Source: Petrolisthes cinctipes
Lineage: Eukaryota > Arthropoda > Malacostraca > Decapoda > Porcellanidae
NCBI GenBank assembly: GCA_033782935.1
Contig: JAWQEG010002451.1
Location: 62,001-126,000 of the forward strand
Direction of reading: 5' to 3'
Length of the DNA: 64,000 nt
Part shown: in pieces, positions 39,599 to 51,892 of the stretch
Layout: every line of letters starts with the position of its first letter
Position numbering within the stretch: the first letter of the stretch is position 1
Position numbers and translations under genes: made by a program
The notes under the pieces: generated by a model
The model's input: only the letters and a program-made list of their open reading frames with translations
The model's database searches: none
Told to the model about the DNA's origin: nothing

Positions 39599-39717
39599 AT
39601 AAATTTCCCATTTCGTAGGAGATGCCTAGACAAGTTGGCCTATAAAATTATTACTATTTTGTGGTATAGTTGGGATAAGAACTAGTATTAGTATTTTTAA
39701 TTTACAATGTTTATTAA

Positions 39718-39937
39718 TTAAGGGGACAATATACTTTTGGTACCTACCTACCTACACTTAGGGGGATAGTATATATTTGAAAGATTGGAGCTCCTTGATT
39801 CCTCCAAAAGTATGCCAGGAAACAGACCCATGGATGAAGAAAAATAATGGTATCCTGTTGCCTGGAATAGTTTGGAGGAATCATTTGCTCCAGATATACT
39901 ACCCATAACAATGTGCTAGATATATATACCCCCTTAA
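39718..39937. mobile_element. TTAA-B element with duplicated left end
   Basis: TTAATTAAGGGGACAATATACTTTTGG is followed by CCTACCTACC and a second left end TTAGGGGGATAGTATATATTTG before the normal body. Right end ATACCCCCTTAA. Confidence 0.7.
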
Positions 39938-40002
39938 TTCTTGATTCCTCTGAAATACTGTTTACAGGCCGTGCAGGAAACAGGAGGAGGACCAGATTAA
40001 GG
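39938..40002. mobile_element. TTAA-B fragment between two TTAA elements
   Basis: Only CTTGATTCCTCTGAAATACT and GCAGGAAACAGGAGGAGG remain, squeezed between the preceding B copy and the A copy that begins at 39999. Confidence 0.6.
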
Positions 40003-40151
40003 TACCCTGTGTTGTAGTCAGAAAATTGGAGGTTAGAGAGTCCTTCAAACATTGCCACGAAACATCACCTACATTAAAGGAGCTTGTTTCGTGGCATAGT
40101 CAGAAGGAATCAGAAGCCTCCAATTTTCATACACGATCACTGGGGCCTTAA
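39999..40151. mobile_element. TTAA-A element
   Basis: TTAAGGTACCCTGTGTTGTA at left, GATCACTGGGGCCTTAA at right. It keeps the loop sequence CACCTACATTAAAGGAGCTT, useful as the unbroken reference for the nested copy at 57.6 kb. Confidence 0.85.
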
Positions 40152-40285
40152 TAGTAAAAATTATGGTGGCCTGTTTGTTGTTGCTTGGACTAGTTTGTAG
40201 GAATCACCAATTGCTCCAGTTTTTATCACTAACACTGTATGTATGTACTGCATGTATATATACTTCCTCCATAAATTAATTAAGA
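40148..40285. mobile_element. TTAA-B right half
   Basis: Starts at the shared TTAA, lacks the left arm, and contains GTTGCTTGGACTAGTTTG, then AATTGCTCCAG and AACACTGTATG. Confidence 0.6.
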
Positions 40286-40368
40286 CAACAGGCAACAACA
40301 ACTTTCAATATTACCAACTACAATATTATACAAAACTGAAAACCCCTCGTCACATAGTTTTTAATCGA

Positions 40369-40401
<33 letters not shown>

Positions 40402-40638
40402 ATGATTATTAATTATTGGTATAAGTGTATTGTTTTTGCCATAACCTCTCTTAAGTTTTGCATTATACTATTATAAGTGTATACAGCCTGCCTGATATAA
40501 ACATTACCGCTTTGTAGTGATAATTGCAGTAGAATTCTGAAGTGGTTTGTGACATTGCTCAGAATTTTAATATTAGCTTTTGTTTATGGTGTTATATTGA
40601 TGATTACTTTTTTTTCTTTCTTTCTTTTTTGTATTAAA

Positions 40639-40802
40639 TTAAGGACCCTGTGATTGTGTACTGTATGAGACTTGGTGGCTTCTGAATCCTCCTGACTATT
40701 AATTTATGCCACGAAACAAGCTCCTTCAATATAGGTGGTGTTTCGTGGCAATATTTGAAGGACTCGCTAACCTCCAATTTTCTGACTACACCACGGGGTC
40801 CC
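40639..40802. mobile_element. TTAA-A element
   Basis: TTAAGGACCCTGTGATTGTG at left; right end CACCACGGGGTCCCAGGG has lost its TTAA. A small ATTAATTT insertion sits in one arm. Confidence 0.8.
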
Positions 40803-41003
40803 AGGGTTATAACAAGATGCATGGGTTAGTTACTACAAAACTCTAATATTAGTTGAAAGACAATCAAGTATATTTTTTATTAACATCTAGTCTGCTAAAG
40901 TCATGGAATACCTATACTGTTTTCGTACCTGTAATATTTTCTGTAAAAAAAATTATTACCATTTTGTTTCCAAATTTTGGGCTCATAAATTCTGGTATAA
41001 CAC

Positions 41004-41136
41004 TTAAAAAGGATAGTACACATTTGGAGCGCCTTGAGTCCTCCAAAGTATGCCAGGGAACAGGACCAGCTTAGCAAAAGTTAATATTGGTAGCCTGTTG
41101 CTTGGAATAGTTTGGAGGAATCAGAAGTCTTGCCAA
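41004..41136. mobile_element. TTAA-B element, right end eroded
   Basis: CTTAAAAAGGATAGTACACA at left, both arms present, then GAAGTCTTGCC instead of the normal right end. Confidence 0.7.
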
Positions 41137-41324
41137 GCACTAGTGGGCCTCGGTCTGCTAGTTCTATGTTTAAGTAATATATAATTGTTCTATTCCATTT
41201 TCATTCATGCATTCATTCTTCTCCTTCAACCTCTTTCATTACTTTTTCGTTCATACTTCCTTTTCCGTCTATGTCTTCCTACCCTCCTCTCTCTCTCTCT
41301 GTCTCTGTTCCTCTCCTCTCCTAA

Positions 41325-41990
41325 CATTCATCTGCCCCTCACTTATTCCTGTCTCAACACTCACCCTCTATCACTCATTTCTATTTCACTCTCTATCTAC
41401 TCATTCCTGTCTCTCTAACACTCACTCTCCATCACTCATTCCTGTCTCTCTAACACTCACTCTCTATCACTCTTTCCTGCCTCTATAATACTCACTCTCT
41501 ATCACTCATTCCTGTCTCTCTAACATTCACTCTCCATCACTCATTCCTGTCTCTCTAACACTCACTCTCCATCACCCATTTCCATCTCTCTAACACTCAC
41601 TCCCTATCACTCATTCCTGTCTCTCTAACACTCATTTCCATCTCTAACACTCACTCTCTATCACTCATTCCTGTCTCTCTATCACTCACTCCCCATCACT
41701 CATTCGTATCTCTCTATCACCCATTCCCATCTCTCTAACACTCACTCTCTATCACTCATTTCCATCTCTCTAACACTCACTCTCTATCACTCATTCGTAT
41801 CTCTCTAACACACTCTCTATCACTCATTCGTATCTCTCTAACAGTCACTCTCTATCACTCATTCCTGTCTCTATAATACTCACTCTCTATCACTCATTCC
41901 TGTCTCTCTAACACTCACTCTCTATCACTCTTTCCTGTCTCTATAACACTCGCTCTCTATCACTCATTCGTATCTCTAACACTCCTTCCT
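41325..41990 (+). repeat. CTCTAACACTCACTCTCTAT minisatellite
   Basis: About 16 units of 35-40 bp built from CTCACTCTCTATCACTCATT and CCTGTCTCTCTAACA with variants (CGTATC, CCATC). Confidence 0.9.
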
Positions 41991-42014
41991 CATTGAGTCT
42001 GAAGCGCGTCACAG

Positions 42015-42228
42015 TACAGCCACAAACAAATATCCACCAACACTTTCCTTCCATCGTAGTAAATATCTTGGTAATAAAGAACCACGCATGTGTATGTATG
42101 ATTTTGCAGCACCTTATAATAATAATAATAAGAAGAAGAATAACTGAGGGGGTTGAGTTGACATTAAGGTGTTGCATGATTATATTTAGATATGATGCTG
42201 ATTTATTTACACGATGGAAGGAAAGTAT
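42015..42228. mobile_element. TA-H MITE
   Basis: Left terminal repeat complete (TACAGCCACAAACAAATATC); the right arm stops after ACACGATGGAAGGAAAGT, so the outer ~30 bp are missing. Confidence 0.75.
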
Positions 42229-42259
42229 TGCATGCAGAATACCTTACACCACCATCACC

Positions 42260-42478
42260 CATCAATCACCCTTACATCTCCAGTTCCCTACACTCATCAC
42301 CCTTACACCCCCAGTCCCCCATACTTATCACTCTTACACCCCCAGTCCCCCTACACCTATCATCCTTACATCTAATAAAACACACACACACACTTACATC
42401 CCCACTCCCCACACTCATCACCCTTACACCCCATAACACACACACACACACACTCATCACCCTTACACCCCATAACAC

Positions 42479-42524
<46 letters not shown>

Positions 42525-42541
42525 ATCACCCTTACATCCCC

Positions 42542-42584
<43 letters not shown>

Positions 42585-42601
42585 ATCACCCTTACATCCC
42601 C

Positions 42602-42636
<35 letters not shown>

Positions 42637-42680
42637 TCATCACCCTTACATCCCCATAACACACACACACACACACATCT
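42260..42680 (+). repeat. (CA)n minisatellite with CTCATCACCCTTACATCCCC unit
   Basis: About ten units of CTCATCACCCTTACA(T/C)CCC; from 42380 onward most are followed by (CA)n runs of increasing length (up to ~19 repeats), as in slippage growth. Confidence 0.9.
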
Positions 42681-42924
42681 TTTTGCAGTATCAAAATTAC
42701 TGTATGATATTGATCAGTACATAAACCAATGATAAATTGTCTTGCCAAGATTGAACCATTAGGTATTGTTCAAGCTCAAATATATTGTTAATATTGGTCT
42801 ATATAGTTTGCTATAACAAAATGAATGCGCTTTTATAAAAATTGAAATTCAAAATTCACTCTTATGTGTTTATATTTTTCCCTCGTGAAGTTTGAATCCG
42901 TGTATGGCTAAAATATAGGATGTA

Positions 42925-43098
42925 GTATATATAGTTTTGGTACATTACATTATAGAGAGCTTTGATTCATCCAACATGTGCCAGAAAACAGGGTCAGATT
43001 AACACAAACTATTCCTATGGTGTCCTGTGGCTTGAAATAGTTTGGAGGAGTTAGTTGCTCCAGATTTACCCCCCAACACTGTACTGACGACACCTTAA
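42925..43098. mobile_element. TTAA-B element, diverged, first of a B-B-A chain
   Basis: Recognised by GAGAGCTTTGATTCATCCAA, CCAGAAAACAGG and GAAATAGTTTGGAGG; right end GACGACACCTTAA. Confidence 0.7.
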
Positions 43099-43255
43099 GG
43101 AGGAAATTCGGTGTTGGTAAATCTGGAGCAACTGAATCCTCCAAACTATTCCAAGCAACAGAACACCATTATATTTGTTCTTCTGGTCCTGTTTCCTGGC
43201 ATACTTTGGAGGAATCAAGGCACTCCAATGTAACAAAAGCGAATTACCACCTTAA
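43095..43255. mobile_element. TTAA-B element, second of a B-B-A chain
   Basis: Very close to the copy at 13608-13768, same orientation and likewise followed directly by an A element. Ends CTTAAGGAGGAAATTCGG and GCGAATTACCACCTTAA. Confidence 0.85.
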
Positions 43256-43413
43256 GGGACCGTGTGATGTAGTCAGAAAATTGGAGGTTAGCGAGTCCTT
43301 CAAATATTGCCACCAAACACTACCACCCATATGGAAGGAGCTTGTTTCTTGGCATAATCAGGAGGAATGAGAAACCTGCAAATTTTTTTTATACATGATC
43401 ACAGGGTCCTTAA
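43252..43413. mobile_element. TTAA-A element, third of a B-B-A chain
   Basis: TTAAGGGACCGTGTGATGTA at left, GATCACAGGGTCCTTAA at right. Orientation is opposite to the A partner at 13765. Confidence 0.85.
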
Positions 43414-43950
43414 ATGAAAAGAGGGGGTCGAGGAGGAGGTGGGTGGGATGGGGCACTGGGTATTAATGATGATGATGATGACGACGATGATGATGTACAG
43501 CTATCGTTCAGGAGACCCCATGGAAGAGTCACGTCATGGGTTAGGCGACAACGATTACCTTCCTACCAAAATTCGACGATGACCTCACCTTCCAAAAAAC
43601 TCCAAATGCATCCATCGAATAAATCGTGTATGACCATGGCCTGCCTGTATGGTCCATGTATGTATGTATGCATGTATATATGTATGTATGTATATATGTA
43701 TGTATGTATGTACAGTATAGAGAGGGAGAAAGAAAGGGAGGAAAGGGGAAAAGGGAGGGAGGAAGATATGGTAAGTTTTTTATTACTTATTTTTTATTTA
43801 TATTTAACGTTTTGTTATCACTGTCACACACGCCTCACCTCTACCACAAAAAGTCGTCCGATGCTATAGAGAGAAAGCCATCTATAACAAACATATATAA
43901 TATATAAGGTTATCTATTTATATGTGTGCAAGACTTAAAACGATATTAAC
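43414..43950. other. Stretch without a recognised gene
   Basis: Holds (GAT)n at 43467, (ATGT)n at 43658-43712 and GA-rich DNA. The 151-codon frame is repeat-driven at both ends and has no domain. Confidence 0.45.
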
Positions 43951-44144
43951 TAAGGGGAAATTTTCTTGTTGGTGAATTGGAAGGTCTGCATATGATGCCT
44001 CCAAACTATGCCACGAAACAACATATCCCCTATTAGTACCATTGAGGGCGTGGTCTGTTTTCTGGGTATTCTGTAGTTAGGAGGAATCAGTATATGGTAC
44101 AGCCTTATAGCCTCCAATTTACCATCAAGAGAATCTCCCTTTAA
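43951..44144. mobile_element. TTAA-G element, complete
   Basis: CTAAGGGGAAATTTTCTTGT at left and AGAGAATCTCCCTTTAA at right. Best copy for defining the G family; loop includes GGGCGTGGTCTG. Confidence 0.8.
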
Positions 44145-44210
44145 TGTTAGGACTGTGGACAAATGCATTACAATGTGGTTGGTGACTTTATAACCAATAC
44201 GCAGGACTTG

Positions 44211-44365
44211 TACAGCCACAATCAAATATCCACCAACACTTTCCTTCCATCGTAGTAAAGAACTTAATACTAAAGGACAACACGTGTATGTATGATTTTG
44301 CAGCACCTCATAATAATAATATTTGACGTAAGGTGTTATTGTATGATTATATTTTGATAGATATT
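44211..44365. mobile_element. TA-H MITE, right end missing
   Basis: Left repeat TACAGCCACAATCAAATATC through CTTCCATCGTAGTAAA, interior as in 42015-42228, then lost after ATTATATTTTGATAG. Confidence 0.75.
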
Positions 44366-44431
44366 ATTGTTCTTGTTATAGTGTAATTAGTATTGTTGTT
44401 ATTCAGTCAGAGTTTAACCACATTATTATCA

Positions 44432-44480
<49 letters not shown>
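44432..44480 (+). repeat. (TTA)n microsatellite
   Basis: Sixteen copies of TTA. The poly-Asn minus frame is a by-product. Confidence 0.95.
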
Positions 44481-44482
<2 letters not shown>

Positions 44483-44724
44483 GAGTTGGTGTTATAGTTG
44501 TTATTATTTAATCCAGTCATGTGACCCACCCCAATCCTCTCTGTCTTCACCCTCAAACTCCCCCCCACCTCCACACACCCCTCCCCCCCATTCCCCCAGA
44601 GGGCCAGTAGTACTAGCTCACACATCCGCTATTGCACCACGGATTGTAATACCGAGGCGAAACGTATCCAAGCTTCCACGTAACGTCAGTCACATGATCT
44701 CAACCAGCAACTATATTATCTATC

Positions 44725-45440
44725 TCGCTCTGCCACTACCACCACTACACACACACATACATATACATACCTCAAACATACATACATATAATTAGTCTAA
44801 CTCTCTACCACCACTACTCACACACATATACACACACCTCAAACATACATACATACATACATACAGTCTAATTCTCTGCCACCACTACACTATACCTCAA
44901 ACATACGTACAGTACATACATACAAATACAGTCTAACTCTCTGCCACCACTACACACACACATACCTCAAACATACATACATACAAATACAGTCTAACTC
45001 TCTGCCACCACTACACACACACATATACACACACCTTAAACATACATACACACATACAAACAAATACAGTCTAACTCTCTGCCACCGCCACTTCACACAC
45101 ACATATACACACACCTCACACATGCATACATACATACATACAGTAACTCTCTGCCACCACTATATACACCTCAAACATACATACATACATACAGTTTAAC
45201 TCTCTGCCACCACTACACACACACACACATACACACGCCTCAAACAACCACACATGCATATAAATACAGTCTAACTCTCTGCCACCGCCACTACACACAC
45301 ACACATACACATACCTCAAACATACATACATACATGCATACATACAGTCTAACTCTACCACCACCACTACACACACACACACACACACATACACATACCT
45401 CAAACATACACACATTCATACAGTACATATACAATCTAAC
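44725..45440 (+). repeat. CTCAAACATACATACA minisatellite
   Basis: About ten units of 60-80 bp: CAGTCTAACTCTCTGCCACC, ACTACACACACA and CATACCTCAAACATACATAC, with variable (CA) and (CATA) stretches. Confidence 0.9.
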
Positions 45441-47189
45441 TCAAGTGGTGGTGATGGTAGTGGTGCACATAATTTATACATACAAGTTATATTAGTTATA
45501 TGTATGTATACGTATATTGTATTATGGGCCATATGAATTCGTATACGTGCGGTTGTTTTCGAGGGTTTACAGCATATAGAAAATATAACACTACGTAACT
45601 GCAATACAACATTAATTATCATTATAAGGTTTGTCGTTTTGCAATTACAGTGTCACTAGGTAGACCATTCACTACAGTACTTTCAGAATAATGACCTCTC
45701 TTTCCATATAGCCAACCTTACATCAATAAAAGCACTGGCAGACATAGCTGTACAAAAGAAGTAGGCTACAAGTGGTCCGGCAATTGCTCTCTTCTTTTAA
45801 TCTTTTTTATAATTTTTCTCTTGATAATAAATATGTGTTACTATTAAAAATGATGGTGAATGAGGGGGAAATATAATTGGTTTTTATTGTAGTTTAATTA
45901 AGCGTACTTAGTTACAGATAGACACACATACACATACATACATCACTCTGAAATTTGGACTATGCTGTAGTTATTTGAACGATATATACATGCATCTAAC
46001 ACGATATTAACACACGTTGAAACATCTGGCAGCTACTGTACTGTACTGTACGATATGTTTTCCATCTGTCATCATCAAATTCATCAAGTTACTGTTTGTT
46101 ACCATCACCACACTTAATTGCTTGCTCGTGTGAACAAATTATTAAGTTCTCTCATATTTGACTCCAGGATAGTCACTCAGGGATTTACGTATCTATGATG
46201 AACGCTACTATCCTACATAATAATAATAATAATAATAAAGAAGAAGAAGAAGAGGTCTAGCTAGCAATCCAATGCGTTCTGATTTTCTGTGCGAACTGGA
46301 TGTTACGTTAAAGTCTATAGATCTAAACTGTGACATGAACCTTATACTTTTATTAAGATTTGCTCTTTCCTCTGACGATTTGCAGCTGCCTCCCTCCACA
46401 CTAAGTTACTGCATGTAGCCTACTATAGGTTAAAACTCTTCCTCACGCTCCTCAGCTTCTGCAATAAGCGTAATACGTCGTTAGTGTTATGATCTGGTTG
46501 CAATGGGTTTGGGCCTCGTCACTGTAAGACTTAAATATAAATAAATACATATATAAATAACAGCTATAGTAGTACTGTACGAACTCCCATATTGTTGACT
46601 CATTCACAGAACTGCCAGGTGGGGAGGAGATAAAATGTTGCCACCTCGCTCTATATATCACAACTAAAGATAATTAAGTAGCCTAATATGGAATCCCAAT
46701 ACATTCTATCAACCCAGTGGCGAGGGAAAAGGAACATATTTTCATCTTTGAACGCTTTTTTATAATTGTACGCTTCATAAAATGCAAATATAGCAAGTCA
46801 CAGTTAATTTACAGCTGAGTGCGAGATATCACACGTAGGGATGCCTATTTCCACGGTCGAGTTCCCAGCACTCTCCGTCGTTATAGTAAAATAGATTAAA
46901 AATATATATTATCAGTATGAAAACGAAGTTGAGAGGATCGTTGGATGATAGTGTAATGAACGATAACACCACCCACACCTCATTATAACAGTGTGAGTCA
47001 GTGTCGTATCAGTGACGTGTAAAATGGGTTAAAAAATGAATGAAAATGACAGAAAACGATGTAGTTACTCATTATACTGGTATTTTTTTTTATATATATA
47101 CAGTATATATATTAATGGGCAGCTTAACATCTTCTTTCATAAACCCCCAGTCACTTCTTTTCAACTGTCCCTCCTTTCCTTCTATTTCT
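45441..47189. other. Stretch without a recognised gene
   Basis: AT-rich DNA with a small (TAA)n(GAA)n at 46217-46252. No convincing exon on either strand. Confidence 0.5.
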
Positions 47190-47293
47190 TTCGTGCTTGC
47201 TATCCCACCACCTCTGTAGGCTATCTACCTTCTACCTCCTCCTACAGGGTCTTCCAGGCCTTCAATGAAAATAAATAAATAAATAAAATAAAA
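47190..47293 (+). mobile_element. Possible non-LTR retroelement 3' end
   Basis: CTCCTACAGGGTCTTCCAGG then CCTTCAATGAAAATAAATAA and an (AATA)n tail. A microsatellite-like AATA tail after a short conserved-looking end fits a truncated non-LTR insertion; the body is absent. Confidence 0.35.
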
Positions 47294-47509
47294 TGGATTA
47301 CCACACACACACACACACACATACGTCATATCTCACCAATATCAATCCCTCCCCTTCCCTCTCTCATCACGTGCCTCTCCCAACCAACAGACATTACGTC
47401 ACCTCCCCTTCATCTCTCTACAGTCCAGTATATACAGTTCAGGCTCCTCTATCAGTCACTGAATCCTCTAACCTACACCCGTCCCCTCTACCACCACTAC
47501 ACCACATCT

Positions 47510-48088
47510 AAAATTCTAAATGTATATCTTCTATGACATTTATATATCCTACCTTAGTTACCCATCCCACTGACTGAGGTAATATCACACTTGTTAACTC
47601 TCTGTTTACGTGACCTACGCGACTCCACTCAGCTGCCCTTCTCAGAACGAATGGAGATATGCCGGGCGTTCCAAGAAGTGCCGAAGCTGGGGAAATGTGT
47701 GTGTGTGTGTGTGTTGTTAATACTGGTTGAGCTGACTCGACTCCCTTCCCCCCCCCCCAACTACCCACCCACCCACACACAAACTTCCCCGGTGAGTAGG
47801 GAAGGTGAAGGTCACGTCTACATTTCACTACAACACCTTCTCAATACAATAGTTACCCTTCCAAATGTTTTTGTTCGTGTAGAAATGTGGGGTTTAGGTA
47901 TCTACTAGCGGTGGGACTCTGCTCAATCTCTATTATTATTATTATTATTATTATGTCTTCTTGTAAAACATTAAAGGCTTTTTTGCTAAGCCATATTTGC
48001 CACTTTTCTTTAATGATGTTCCTGAAAATATATAAATACACATGGGGACAGAAATACCTGACTTTCATCCTCAGTAACAACAGTAAAT

Positions 48089-48122
<34 letters not shown>

Positions 48123-48540
48123 AACGTAGAAACTTGAGGTTCGTTTTCTGACTCCATCGACCCTACTCAACTATTTTAGATGACGCATTGTTAAGGAAAG
48201 TTCCACCAATTAACCCACTCACCAAACGATAAATATGACAAGCTGTGACCATGAAATAAATTAATAACATGTACAGTATGTATGTCTGAAGCGTTAATAC
48301 TGATTCCCATGAACTAAGAGATGCGTAGCCTACTGTACTGTCTTATTAATTGTAGGATGTGAATGTAGCGAAGATATAAAATATGTAAAGATTAATAAGT
48401 TTGTAAGGATGTGTTCCAATTTGTTTACCATATGATCAGGTGGGATGTAGAAGACTTGGGGAGGAAAGCTGGGCAAAACATATCATCATAGTTTAATATC
48501 CCTTTACAGTACTATATACTATGGTGTACAAAAGTTGGTG
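47510..48540. other. Stretch without a recognised gene
   Basis: Contains (TG)n at 47696, (TTA)n at 47932 and (CT)n at 48090. No gene seen. Confidence 0.5.
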
Positions 48541-48550
48541 GTTCCCTCAG

Positions 48551-49238
48551 CCATCCACAATATAACAGAAGCACCTGTGGTTTCAACGACTAAACAACAG
48601 AAGATAGATAGATAGATAGATAGATTTGAGCCAGCCACAATATAACAGAAGCACCTGTGGTTTCAACGACTAAACAAAAGAAGATAGATAGATAGATAGA
48701 TAGATTTGATCCAGCCACAATATAACAGAAGCTCTTGTGGTTTCAACGACTAAACAACAGAAGATAGATAGAGAGATAGATTTGAGCCAGCCACAATATA
48801 ACAGAAGCTCTTGTGGTTTCAACGACTAAACAACAGAAGACAGATAGATAGATAGATTTGATCCAGCCACAATATAACAGAAGCTCTTGTGGTTTCAACG
48901 ACTAAACAACAGAAGACAGATAGATAGATAGATTTGAGCCAGCCACAATATAACAGAAGCTCTTGTGGTTTCAACGACTAAACAACAGAAGATAGATAGA
49001 GAGATAGATTTGAGCCAGCCACAATATAACAGAAGCTCTTGTGGTTTCAACAACTAAACAACAGAAGATAGATAGTTAGATAGATAGATTTGAGCCAGCC
49101 ACGATATAACAGAAGCACCTGTGGTTTCAACGACTAAACAACAGAAGATAGATAGATAGATAGATAGATTTGATCCAGCCACAATATAACAGAAGCTCTT
49201 GTGGTTTCAACGACTAAACAACAGAAGACAGATAGATT
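48551..49238 (+). repeat. ~76-bp minisatellite with a (GATA)n segment
   Basis: Nine units of CCAGCCACAATATAACAGAA, GC(TCTT/ACCT)GTGGTTTCAACGAC, TAAACAACAGAAGA and (TAGA)2-4-TTTGA. Units differ mainly in TCTT versus ACCT and GATAG count, so two subtypes are interspersed. Confidence 0.95.
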
Positions 49239-49394
49239 TGTGATGCTACTGAATTGGTGGTGTGGTTGGCTGCTGTATGATGATGTCTCTCCAACCAACT
49301 TGTATTACCACAACATGACACCTGCTGTACTGAGGTTCGACGAATCGGTAACACCATGCCACTGACAATATAAACCCTTTAATTAAACGATTGT

Positions 49395-49685
49395 ACACAT
49401 ACATAGTGGTGATAGGGATGATGGTTGAGGTGGTGGTAATGGTAGTGATGGTGTTGGTAGTGGTAGTGGTGGTGCTGATGGTGATGGTAGTGGTGGTGGT
49501 AGTAATGGTAGTGATATGGTGGTGGTAGTGATGGTGCTGCTGGTAGTTGTAGTGGTGGTAGTGATGGTGGTGGTAGTGATGGTGCAGCTGGTAGTTGTAG
49601 TGATGGTAGTGGTGGTAGCGATGGTAATAGTGACGGTAGTGGTATGTAGTAGCGATGGTAGTAGTAGTAGTAATGCATGGTGGTG
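49395..49685 (+). repeat. GGT/GAT/AGT trinucleotide tract
   Basis: Mixed GGT, GAT and AGT triplets with higher-order units around GGTAGTGATGGTGCTGCTGG. Frames on the minus strand (up to 172 codons, His/Thr/Tyr-rich) are by-products. Confidence 0.85.
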
Positions 49686-49985
49686 GTGACTCACTCGACA
49701 TGCATGAACACATGATGGTACAGACGTTTACAGTGTCGGGAACCCCCCCTAATGCTGGCGCCACTACAGGTCAACCCAACCCAACCCAGCCCAGCCCAAC
49801 CCACACCAAGCACCGGGGAAAGGGAAATACCCCTTCTCTACGTATACAGTATAATTATTACAAACATACATACATACAGTCAGTCAGTCAGTCACGGGTT
49901 ATGTCTCTCCTCTTTATTAACTCCTTATTCAACATGTAGGCGCGTTTTGTTTGTACAGTCACGAGACATATAACATTTCCACTGT

Positions 49986-50014
49986 TGTTGTTGTTGTTGT
50001 TGTTGTTGAAGTTT
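49986..50014 (-). repeat. (TTG)n ending in TTGAAGTTTTGAATC
   Basis: The complement reads AAAACTTCAACAACAAC, matching the junction of the (AAC)n-tailed retroelement at 37552 and 60501 only over ACTTC(AAC)n. Possibly a third, very short copy. Confidence 0.3.
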
Positions 50015-50095
50015 TGAATCATCTGACATAGCAGTGAACCAAATATAACAATGCTTATCCTTGTCTTAATCTATAGCTTGTTGGGGCTCGTTTAA

Positions 50096-50250
50096 TTAAG
50101 GATCCTGTGATCGTGTATGAAAATTGGAGGCATCTAATTCCACCTGATCATGCCACGAAACAAGCTCCTTCCATATGGGTTGTGTTTCGCGGGAATATTT
50201 GAAGGTCTCGTTCATCTCCTATATTTTCTTACTACATCACAGGGTCCCTT
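50096..50250. mobile_element. TTAA-A element
   Basis: TTAATTAAGGATCCTGTGAT at left, CATCACAGGGTCCCTTCC at right (terminal TTAA mutated). Confidence 0.8.
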
Positions 50251-50344
50251 CCAAACACACTTGAATACTGTACCTTAATTAATTAGCCTGTGTACCTGCA
50301 TCACCTCACTAGAATAACATTACTTGTAAGTTTTTCTATGTAAA

Positions 50345-50459
50345 TTAAGGGTATAGTAAAGTTGGAGCGCCTTGATTCCTCCAAAGTATGCCAGGAAACA
50401 GGACTAGGTTAACAAAAATAATGGCACCCTGTTGCTTGGGTGAATCAGATGCTCCTTAA
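50345..50459. mobile_element. TTAA-B element with an internal deletion
   Basis: TTAAGGGTATAGTAAAGTTG at left, but the right arm is reduced to GTTGCTTGGGTGAATCAGAT before GCTCCTTAA; 115 bp. Confidence 0.75.
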
Positions 50460-51360
50460 GTAAGAAATGTCCAACCAAAATCACGTCCAATATCGTTGAG
50501 ACTACTTTTTACCACTTAAAGAGGAGCCCAAACCATTTATTTACCTTTAGTACAAGCCCCAACCAACATGTAGCCTACTCTGGGGAACGTTAATAGCCGG
50601 TAAAGGCCATTGCAGGAAGTTATCAGATACATGCATATGGTGAGAAATTCATGAGTAAATAGGTCTATAGGAAAACAACAATTGCAGTAATATTATGAAA
50701 GAGAACTTAACTACAGTACTGCCAACATTATATTTTTGGCAGGCAGTAACCCCCTACCAAGAATATTTAAGGAAAACGATATATAAAAAGCCACAGAAAT
50801 ATAAGAAAACCATTTTCCTTTATGGGATACTAAACTTCTATTCTGATTAAGGCCATATTATTATATATCAGTGCTACCTGCTGTTATTATTTTTCCTGAT
50901 TTTGCTACTTTTTATTTACAAACAATACATATTTAATCAAGGAACAAAATATCTTCGGTGGGAGCTGCTGGTTATAATTTGTAACTTTGAATAAGTTACT
51001 AAATTGTTATATAATTAATCAGCACCAATTATATTTACATTGGTTTTCAAGGGGGAGGAGGACTGGAGTGTCATAGATGGAAAATAAAAATGATAAAAAA
51101 ATAAAAAATATATGTAGATAGATAAATATAACGAATAGATTGTAGAGGAAAATCTGAATGACCCTGACGTAGTGTAGTAAAAGGAAACAATGAAACAGAA
51201 GAGAATCTATAAGGGAGGGACAGCAAACACCAACGAAACAGAAGGTAGAACGAAAAGGGAGTGGCCCGGGTCTGAAGGGGCGCCAAATCCCTTATAGAGT
51301 AATGAATTATGGGAGAGAGAGGGTCTGATGAATACCTAGTGAAATTCTGGCATCTATGGT
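50460..51360. other. Stretch without a recognised gene
   Basis: AT-rich unique DNA. No gene seen. Confidence 0.5.
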
Positions 51361-51510
51361 CGAGGGGAATAATATATAGTGCTGGTAAATCTGGAGAAAC
51401 TGATTCCTGTAAATTATTTCTTACAACAACAAGCCACTATTTTTGTTGGTCTGGTCTTGTTTCCTGATATAATTTGGTCCAAGGAATCAAGGCACTACAA
51501 TATGGTTTAA
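51361..51510. mobile_element. TTAA-B element, diverged, first of a B-B-A chain
   Basis: Reverse orientation: GTGCTGGTAAATCTGGAG at left and GGCACTACAATATGGTTTAA at right. Confidence 0.7.
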
Positions 51511-51674
51511 TTAAGGTGGTAATTCTTGTTTGGTGCATTGGAGTGTCTTATTAATTCCTCCAAAGTATGCCAGGAAACAGGACCAGAAGAGCAAAAATAA
51601 TAGTGTTCTGTTGCTTGGAATAGTTTGGAGGATTTAGTTGCTCCAGATTTACCAATACCAAACTCTCCCCTTAA
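51511..51674. mobile_element. TTAA-B element, second of a B-B-A chain
   Basis: Joined to its left neighbour by TTAATTAA at 51507-51514 and to its right neighbour by TTAATTAA at 51671-51678. Confidence 0.85.
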
Positions 51675-51830
51675 TTAAGGAACCCTGTGATCGTGTATGA
51701 GACTTGGTGACTTCTGATTCCTCCTGACTATGCCACGAAACAAGCTCCTTCCATACAGGTTGTGTTTCGTGGCAGTATTTGAAGGATTCGTTTACCTCCA
51801 ATTTTCCGGCAATATTACAGGGTCCCTTAA
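51675..51830. mobile_element. TTAA-A element, third of a B-B-A chain
   Basis: TTAAGGAACCCTGTGATCGT at left, ATTACAGGGTCCCTTAA at right. Confidence 0.85.
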
Positions 51831-51892
51831 TATATGGTTAGTGGTGTTTAGTGACCTGTAATATATGGTTAGTGGTGTTTAGTGACCTGTAA
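51829..51892 (+). repeat. 31-bp direct duplication
   Basis: TAATATATGGTTAGTGGTGT followed by TTAGTGACCTG, twice in a row, immediately after the A element. Confidence 0.85.

Noticed and set aside
44407..44625. Poly-Asn protein
   Set aside because: (TTA)n read on the minus strand.
49246..49764. 172-codon His/Thr/Tyr frame
   Set aside because: Mixed GGT/GAT triplet repeat.
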